A stretch of 64,000 bases of DNA from Xiphydria camelus (Eukaryota; Arthropoda; Insecta; Hymenoptera; Xiphydriidae): the NCBI GenBank assembly GCA_963678675.1, contig OY783198.1, forward strand, positions 2,919,001 through 2,983,000, written 5' to 3'. The notes under the pieces were generated by a model. The model was not told the DNA's origin and did no database searches. It saw only the letters and a list, made by a program, of their open reading frames with translations. Shown piece after piece: positions 57,827 to 64,000 of the stretch; the first letter of the stretch is position 1; each line of letters begins with the position of its first letter. A program made the position numbers and the translations under genes.

Positions 57827-58423
57827 GGAAAAGAATTAGTTGGATCTACTGAAAATAGAGTAGTTGACGGATTTTCTTTTATTAGCAATTCGAAATAATT
57901 GGAAAAAATTACCAACCCCGCGTATCTCTCATTTTTCATTTTCGGCCTCATCAGAGCTGGAAGACGATATTTCGAAATGCGGCATACGTCGTCGTTCGGT
58001 ACATGTATTCCTCTTGCACTCAAATGCGTGTTTCGCGGTTCTTCGATGACGTCATAATCATTCAGCAGAGAGAAACGCACATATAACTCGGCGAACAATT
58101 ATTCTTTCGAACATTTTCTTTTTCACGCGATATCGAATATGTATACAGATTACAAATTGAATTTAAAGATATGAACATTTTTGCCTAGTCAAATACCGTA
58201 GGTATTACTTGCAGGGTCGCAAGTAATTATTTATTTGTGTGAATAAAATCTTTTAATGCATCGATTAGATATCGCTTCCTTACAATCATATTATGTAATA
58301 GTACGTGATTGCAAGGAAGAAGTATTTAATTAATATATGAAAAAAAGATCAGATTCATGTAAATAAATAATGACTCGCGACCCCGTAAGTAATCATTAGT
58401 AAATCCAACTAATTCTTTTCCCC
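57827..58423. mobile_element. Copy 4 of the AT-rich repeat family within larger inverted ends
   Basis: The outer ends GAAAAGAATTAGTTGGAT and ATCCAACTAATTCTTTTC-type sequence (58402-58423) are inverted. Inside, ATTTTCGGCCTCATCAGAGC, GATGACGTCATAATCATTC and TACAAATTGAATTTAAAGAT match copy 3. A further palindrome lies at 58215-58395 (CAGGGTCGCAAGTAATTATT ... TAATGACTCGCGACCCCG). Confidence 0.65.
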
Positions 58424-58431
58424 TGCGTACT

Positions 58432-58643
58432 CCCGGCGTCACGGATTCCGTCGCTGGTGACTTTTTAAAATGCCATTTTTAAACGTACCAACCAATCACG
58501 ATCAATCAATTCCCATGCTTTCATTAACCCGGGATAAACACCGCCGTAGCTAACGAGAACACGAGAATTAATCGTTCATAGGCTGGTGTGTTTGAAAATG
58601 ACATTTCAAAAAGTCACCAGCGACGGAATCCGTGACGCCGGCA
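58432..58643. mobile_element. ~210-bp palindromic element
   Basis: CCGGCGTCACGGATTCCGTC and GCTGGTGACTTTTTAAAATG at the left are mirrored by CATTTCAAAAAGTCACCAGC and GACGGAATCCGTGACGCCGG at the right. The arms are long and nearly perfect. No coding frame. Confidence 0.8.
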
Positions 58644-59639
58644 GTACAATACGCCAATAGCAAATAGAAGGATCGAGCTATGAACACCCGAATCGCCCTC
58701 GACGACATTCGCCAGTAGAAACTCCCCGACATAGTCGGGCTAACGGACAGGTGCGCGTGTATCTCGGCAGCGGGGCTCGATCGATACTACATATACGGAA
58801 GATGATGATTCGCGCGAGAGCCGCGTGTGGTGCCTCTCGTCGCGAACCACCCCTCGCGAAAGTCGAGACCATTCGTAGGCAAATGCTCATATTCGCAAGA
58901 AGGACTCTCGACGATTACACGTTTTACACCCTTTCGCAAGGTCGTCCTCGCGCCGAGCAGCCGCGAGCTTCAAAGTTCATCGGAAGGGGGGGGGGGGGGG
59001 GGAGGCGCGCGTGCCCACGGTGAAACAATGGCGAAGTACCTATATATGGCGTCGTATCGCGGTTTATGATCTCGTCTTAACGACGCGCGGAGCTTCCCAG
59101 GGACCGTTGGGTGGCGCAGGGTCGAAAAGAAAGGTCGGAGTCTCTCGACGTCGAATGTTGGCCGTGGATCGAGATCGCGCTCCTTCGCGCGCCGATCGTC
59201 TGAATCGGGGTTGTTCGAGGGAAAGCGCGTGGACGTTTTATCGTTCCCACACCGCGCGCTGCTCTCCCGTCGCGAGTATCTCGCGCGTGGGCCGGACGCG
59301 TATACACGTACTCGATACGCGTATCCGGATACCGTTGAAACGCCCGATATAGATTACTCGGAACTTCGTTCATCGATCCCTCGTGCTCGGTGAAAACGGC
59401 GACTTACGTCGCGACGATCCGAAGCGCGTACTCGACGCGCACGTGCCGCGAACGCGCGCGATTAGATGGATATTCCTCGAATTCGTTCTCCGATTATAAT
59501 TCCTCTCGGTCTCGCGAAGCAGGCCGATTTTTATCCGAATGCTGCGTTTCGATGGATTTATCCTGCGTAAAAAAAAGTATGGCTCAAGTAGGGCGGGAAG
59601 TCTAGAAAGGGTCAAACCGAAAAAAATATAGCTATACCG
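58644..59639. other. CpG-rich stretch, no gene seen
   Basis: GC-rich with a poly-G tract (58986-59002). No supported exon. Confidence 0.45.
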
Positions 59640-59866
59640 AGAGAGAAATGCGGTAGATTTGACTAAATCGGCGGTTACGGGTGGGAAAATGCAGATCAAG
59701 CTACTCTTGGACTAATAATTGACTCGAATGGACTACAGCCTGTTTCCTCCACAATTGGCCGTTAATCGTTAAAACCAAATTTATTGATCGGAGCAACCAA
59801 TTCTGCATTCCCCCGCCTGTGTAAACGCGGATTTAATCGAATACATCATTTTTTCTCTCAGTGCGC
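59640..59866. mobile_element. TCTCAGTG-ended element, more complete copy of the 17.6-kb relic
   Basis: GAGAGAAATGCGGTAGATTT at the left and AATACATCATTTTTTCTCTC at the right are near-inverted. The interior words GTTAATCGTTAAAACCAAAT and CCCCGCCTGTG are shared with 17615-17745. Confidence 0.65.
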
Positions 59867-61502
59867 GGATCGTTTTTCAGGCGAAAGTCTCAAAACCGGA
59901 CAATTTTCTCGAATCGACTGAAAAACAGGGCTTATTCGACCAGACTCTTTCGAGAAAGAAAAGGAAATTGTACGGCTGCAAGTCTCGGATACGATCTGTA
60001 GCCATATTTTTTTTGGTTCAACCCCTCCCAGACTTCTGCCATACACTTCGTACTATTTTTTTTTTACGCGGGATTCTCCATCGCGTTATCATTATCGCCG
60101 TACGATATAGGCACCGCGCGGAGATTCCCTCGAAATTGTCCCTCGGACGTCCCGAGGAGAGCCCCTCGAGCTAAAGGACGACGGGTCGCTCCTCGAACGA
60201 GCGCGCGGTTAACCATCGAGTCCTTAAGGCCAAACGACGTCCTTCCGCTCGTCATTGCGAAGCCCCCTCGATGTCGTTACACGGACGCGTATACGACGCG
60301 ATCGCGAATCCCGAAGTACATCGGATGCATCGCGGGGAGGGTGGGAGAAACGTCGCCGCGAAAACTACATTTACGCACATCGCGGGCAAATGTCGCGTTC
60401 GTTTCCGCGCGTCTTTACGTCCGTCGTAAAATCACGGCGAGTGGACCGCTTCCGCGCTCTCGTCTCGCCGTGTACACACGCGCGCAAAGGGAGGAGAGAA
60501 AGAGAGAGAGAGAGAGTAGCGGAAAGCGATAAAAGCCGCTTCCCGCGATTCCTTCCATTTCCGTCCATGCAGTCGTAGATTCGGCGAGTGCGTATTTACG
60601 ACGACGATCGACTTTATACGACGGTCTTCGCGCGGACGCGTTATCGCGTCAGTCGCGAGGACTTTTTTTTTTTCATGGCGTCCGTACGTTGCAACGAGCG
60701 CGCGTCGCTACAGGTGGTCCGTCGAGATGTGCAGCACAGTTTCGGGTATACATAGACTCATATCGGGGATGTGCATTCGTCGTCCGCGCGAATTTTCCGC
60801 GACACGAAAGCATCATCCCCCCGAGACTCTCGTTCCGCTCTGAAACGCGCGCCGAGTTTACCGAAGCGATTACTCGACGATCGTTCGCGGTACACCGCCG
60901 CGCCGAGCTGCGTCTCGCGCTCCGAAGGGGTGCTCGCCCCTCCACCCACCGCGCGGGGGGCAGTCCCTCTCGGTGGAAGTTCGCCGATAACGTATCAATT
61001 CAATTCAACGTTCGATTAGATAGTCGCTATTGACAAAACTACGAAAAGTGAAAAAAGTTAACGTCACGCGTAGAGAGCTTTATCCCCCTCCCCCTCTGCG
61101 ATACCGGCGAATCACTTGCCGGTCGATCGATCGCGCGAATACCGCCCTCGAAAGCGAATTTCCGAGCGCCTCGCGTTTTTAACGGGCGTCCTTTTCGAGC
61201 TTCTCGATGTCCCCGCGTTTTCGTAGGAAGAGCCCGAAGGAAGAGGATTTCCGACGGCCCGTCAAACTTCTGCCGGATGATTCGCCGGGTATATCGAAGT
61301 TTTCCCGAATTTTCCGAGAAGGGTCTCGTCCCCACGGCGGATATACGACGGGTTAAACGACGCTTCTCGTCACGGCGCGGATGGAGCGAACCGTAAATAT
61401 CGCCTCGGGAGATTGACTCCGTTCTTCTCGCTTTTGGGGGCTGGGATGAAAAATGATAAGTTTGTCTTCGCGCCGGCGACCTTTTCTCCGCTCGTCCGTC
61501 CT

Positions 61503-61537
<35 letters not shown>

Positions 61538-61648
61538 TTCGAGATGTGGAGAAAAGGACGAGAAACGGTCGTGCGGGGTTTGGTGTAATAATCGCGTCGA
61601 CGTTATCTCCCGACGAAATATCAACGCGTCGCAAAATATCCTCGCGTA
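59867..61648. other. CpG-rich stretch, no gene seen
   Basis: GC-rich with a GA tract near 60497-60517 and CT/CG tracts near 61500-61538. No supported exon. Confidence 0.45.
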
Positions 61649-61839
61649 AAGGTGTGATTTCGCTGAAGCCGTCGGCGGCAGCGGCCGGCGGTAGCCGCCA
61701 GCGGTATCGTACTGCTTCAGTGCTTTTCAAATAGGGCCGGTTTCGTCAACGCTACTCTGAACGCGCCTGTATCTACCACCAGCGCGCTGGCGGCTACCGC
61801 CGGCCGCTACCGCCGACGGCTTCAGCGAAATCACACCTT
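61649..61839. mobile_element. 191-bp GC-rich hairpin element
   Basis: Arms of about 55 bp, nearly perfect: AAGGTGTGATTTCGCTGAAG, CCGTCGGCGG and GCGGCCGGCGGTAGCCGCCA at the left pair with TGGCGGCTACCGCCGGCCGC, CCGCCGACGG and CTTCAGCGAAATCACACCTT at the right. The loop is about 80 bp. The flanks continue the symmetry with CGCGT/ACGCG. Unlike the other palindromes here it is GC-rich. Confidence 0.85.
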
Positions 61840-63780
61840 AACGCGTTCGGCGCGCGTTCTCCGGCGTGTACGCGACTGACCCGCTGCCGAACACTCCGAC
61901 GTATAAAGTTGCCGCGTGTGGATGCACCTCGCGCGCGCCGGAAACCAAACGAGCGGCGCGATTCCGTCGATCGGATGGGAAGAGAACGCATCCCCGGGGA
62001 GCCGAGAAATTGGAGTTACCTCGCGACCCCGTAACCCCGAGGGCGAGTCAATTTCACCGAGACCCGCGACCGAACGGCTGACCGCGAAAGACCAACGATG
62101 GATTAACGCGATCGAAATCGAGATACACCCTCGATCTCTCTCGCATACCTCGGAAAAAGCGCTCAACCCCGATCAGCGCGCGAAACCCGAGCGCACATCC
62201 CCGAACTTTCCCTCGGATATCGCACGCGCGCGCGCGTCTCGCTAATTCTCGCCCTTTCTTCGCCCCCGCTACAGCCTCCCTCAATCGCGCGAATCGCAGC
62301 GACGGCGCGATCGGCAAAAATACGGTAGTACGAGTGATGCTATTACTCACGATTGTGTGGCACGTTTTGACGTTGCGGCAGGACTGTCGTTGTCAGGCGA
62401 TCTGACGGCCTCGTGAACGGGCTCTCGGAGCCGCGCACCGGCAGCGCAAGCGCCCTGCCTCCTCCGCCCCCGTGCGGGCGTACGGCAGGGTTGATTTCTT
62501 TTTAAAAAAAAAAAGTGCTTGTACCAGCAACGCGCCGCGGGGCGATACCGATAAACCCCTCGGGATTTCGCCTCGGAGTTCCCCGCGACGTCTGATTCGC
62601 TGCGAAGATTTTGATCCTCTCGCGGAGGAGGAAAATTCGCGAACGTCGCGCATTTTCGAGCGCGTATGCGATGAGCGAGCCCTGAAAGGGAGGGGGACGG
62701 AGGCGAATCGGCTCCGAGGTCTCGCTGGCGATACTCTGCACGGCACCGAAGATACGTGAGAAAAACGGGAGAAGAAGAGGAAAAAGCAGCGTTCATTGTG
62801 GCTCTAAGACACGGGCGTCTCGTAAGAGCGCAAATGCAAGAAAGATAAGAACGACAGTGTGTTAATAATAAAAATAGTAGTAATAATAACAGCGCCGATG
62901 ATAGCAGAAGTAGACACGGTAAAGGACGAAGGTTAAAAGCAATGATACGTGTAAATAAAAAAAGAACCTAAAAGGAGCAATATGGAAAAAGACGAAAGCA
63001 GAGTACACCGAAACAGGGAAAACCGCGCGACCCTCTCGCCGTCGCTGCGAAAGAATCCCGGAACGAATCCGCGTGGGGGCGAATCTTCATCAGCGGCATC
63101 GGAGATTGAACTCGCTCGCGCGGAGAATCCGTGGCCCCGTTTTCACGCTTCACCCCGACGCCCTCGGCTGCCTCCGCGAATGTACACACGCGTACATCAT
63201 CGCCGCGTACGCCGAACGACGCGATTCCCGCGGCACGCCTCGTCCTCGCGATCGCTGCGCTTTAAACGGCTTCCGCGTCTGGCTGTATCCCGCGTTCGAG
63301 CGACGGTAATTCACCGCGAGCCCCCCCCGGCAACGACGCGGGTTGCGACGATGTACCTTTAAGGTAAAACTCCCCTAATTGGGAACAATTAGAGACGCGG
63401 CCGAGAGAGCGAGGGTGGATATAATTGGAGGGGTTCAACCGGGGCGAGCGTTCCTGTAGCGCGACCCAACGCGCGGTACGCGCGTAAGCGATTCGATGGA
63501 GGAGGCGAGAGCGGTGCTCGCGCGGCTCCGACTGCCGAACAAACTCAATTGGTAAAATGCAAGGATTCGCGGGCCACGCGCGCGTCGAGAGAGCTCCCAC
63601 GTCGCTCGTTTCGTTTCCCGGCGGATCAGCGACGCGCGTCGTCGTAATTTCGCCGCGCCGAGTCTTGACTCTTCTCTCGCGCCGAGATAACCGATATCGT
63701 TTCGTTCTCCGAGTAAAATTTATCCTCCGGACGATGAGACGATCCGATTACGCGGACGGTAAAATGGTCGTGGTAATATT
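61840..63780. other. CpG-rich stretch, no gene seen
   Basis: 62770-63000 is A-rich. The rest is CpG-rich with GC-driven open frames. No supported exon. Confidence 0.45.
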
Positions 63781-63906
63781 TAACACCATTTCACCGGTGT
63801 GCGGACATATATATAATATATATACCACGTCTGGTGTCGTTCGGTTTTATACCATTGTTATCTGACGCCAAAAGTGGTCTGTATTGGTTCACAACGCAGA
63901 ATTTTT
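63781..63906. mobile_element. Copy of the 27.6-kb short element (inverted)
   Basis: TTAACACCATTTCACCGGTG, TATACCACGTCTGGTGTC and ACGCCAAAAGTGGTC are the reverse complement of words at 27596-27732 in reversed order. Confidence 0.75.
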
Positions 63907-64000
63907 TACAGTGCATGGATCGTTCGTTTCGCTTCGCGTCCATTGCCCTGACTGTATTCGTTCGTCTATTCTCGTTTCGATCGAAACGGCTTCCCCTGGA

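Overview
This is eukaryotic nuclear DNA, almost certainly from an insect and probably a hymenopteran (an ant is my best guess). The evidence is short GT-AG introns (76-150 bp) beside multi-kb ones, a clear metazoan Tip60/KAT5 gene, CpG-rich non-coding DNA, and many short AT-rich palindromic elements. The species call is inference; the gene calls rest on reading frames and splice phases.

Two protein-coding genes are well supported. Tip60 (KAT5), the MYST-family histone acetyltransferase, lies on the + strand at 3909-6002 in five exons (456 aa). On the - strand, 25662 down to 11066, twenty exons with matching splice phases encode a predicted 1542-residue protein. Its order is an Arg/Ser-rich N-terminal region with about 16 RRx(S/T) motifs, the second half of a LIM zinc finger, a RapGAP domain with the catalytic HIGND motif, and a BTB-BACK module. 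The two genes are tail to tail, about 5 kb apart. A possible small three-exon membrane-protein gene (- strand, 7870-6526) sits between them and is only weakly supported.

Layout: 1-3.9 kb is AT-rich flank with foldback repeats, including three tandem copies of a 312-bp palindromic element just upstream of Tip60. 6.4-11 kb holds Tip60's 3' end, a probable promoter region with CACGTG boxes, and a 404-bp foldback. 11-25.7 kb is the RapGAP-BTB gene; its 5.7-kb intron and several smaller introns carry transposon relics. From 25.7 to 64 kb I find no convincing coding exon. That stretch is CpG-rich DNA with poly-C/G tracts and GA/CT microsatellites, punctuated by AT-rich, often nested, non-autonomous elements. 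Many of these share ends close to CACTGAGA...TCTCAGTG. It may include the 5' untranslated exon(s) and first intron of the RapGAP-BTB gene, because the exon holding its putative start codon is preceded by a good splice acceptor.

The most interesting items are the LIM(half)-RapGAP-BTB architecture with its dense kinase-site-like N-terminus, and the layered insertions (for example at 51.7-52.4 kb, 48.4-49.2 kb and 27.2-27.9 kb), which give a relative order of transposon activity.
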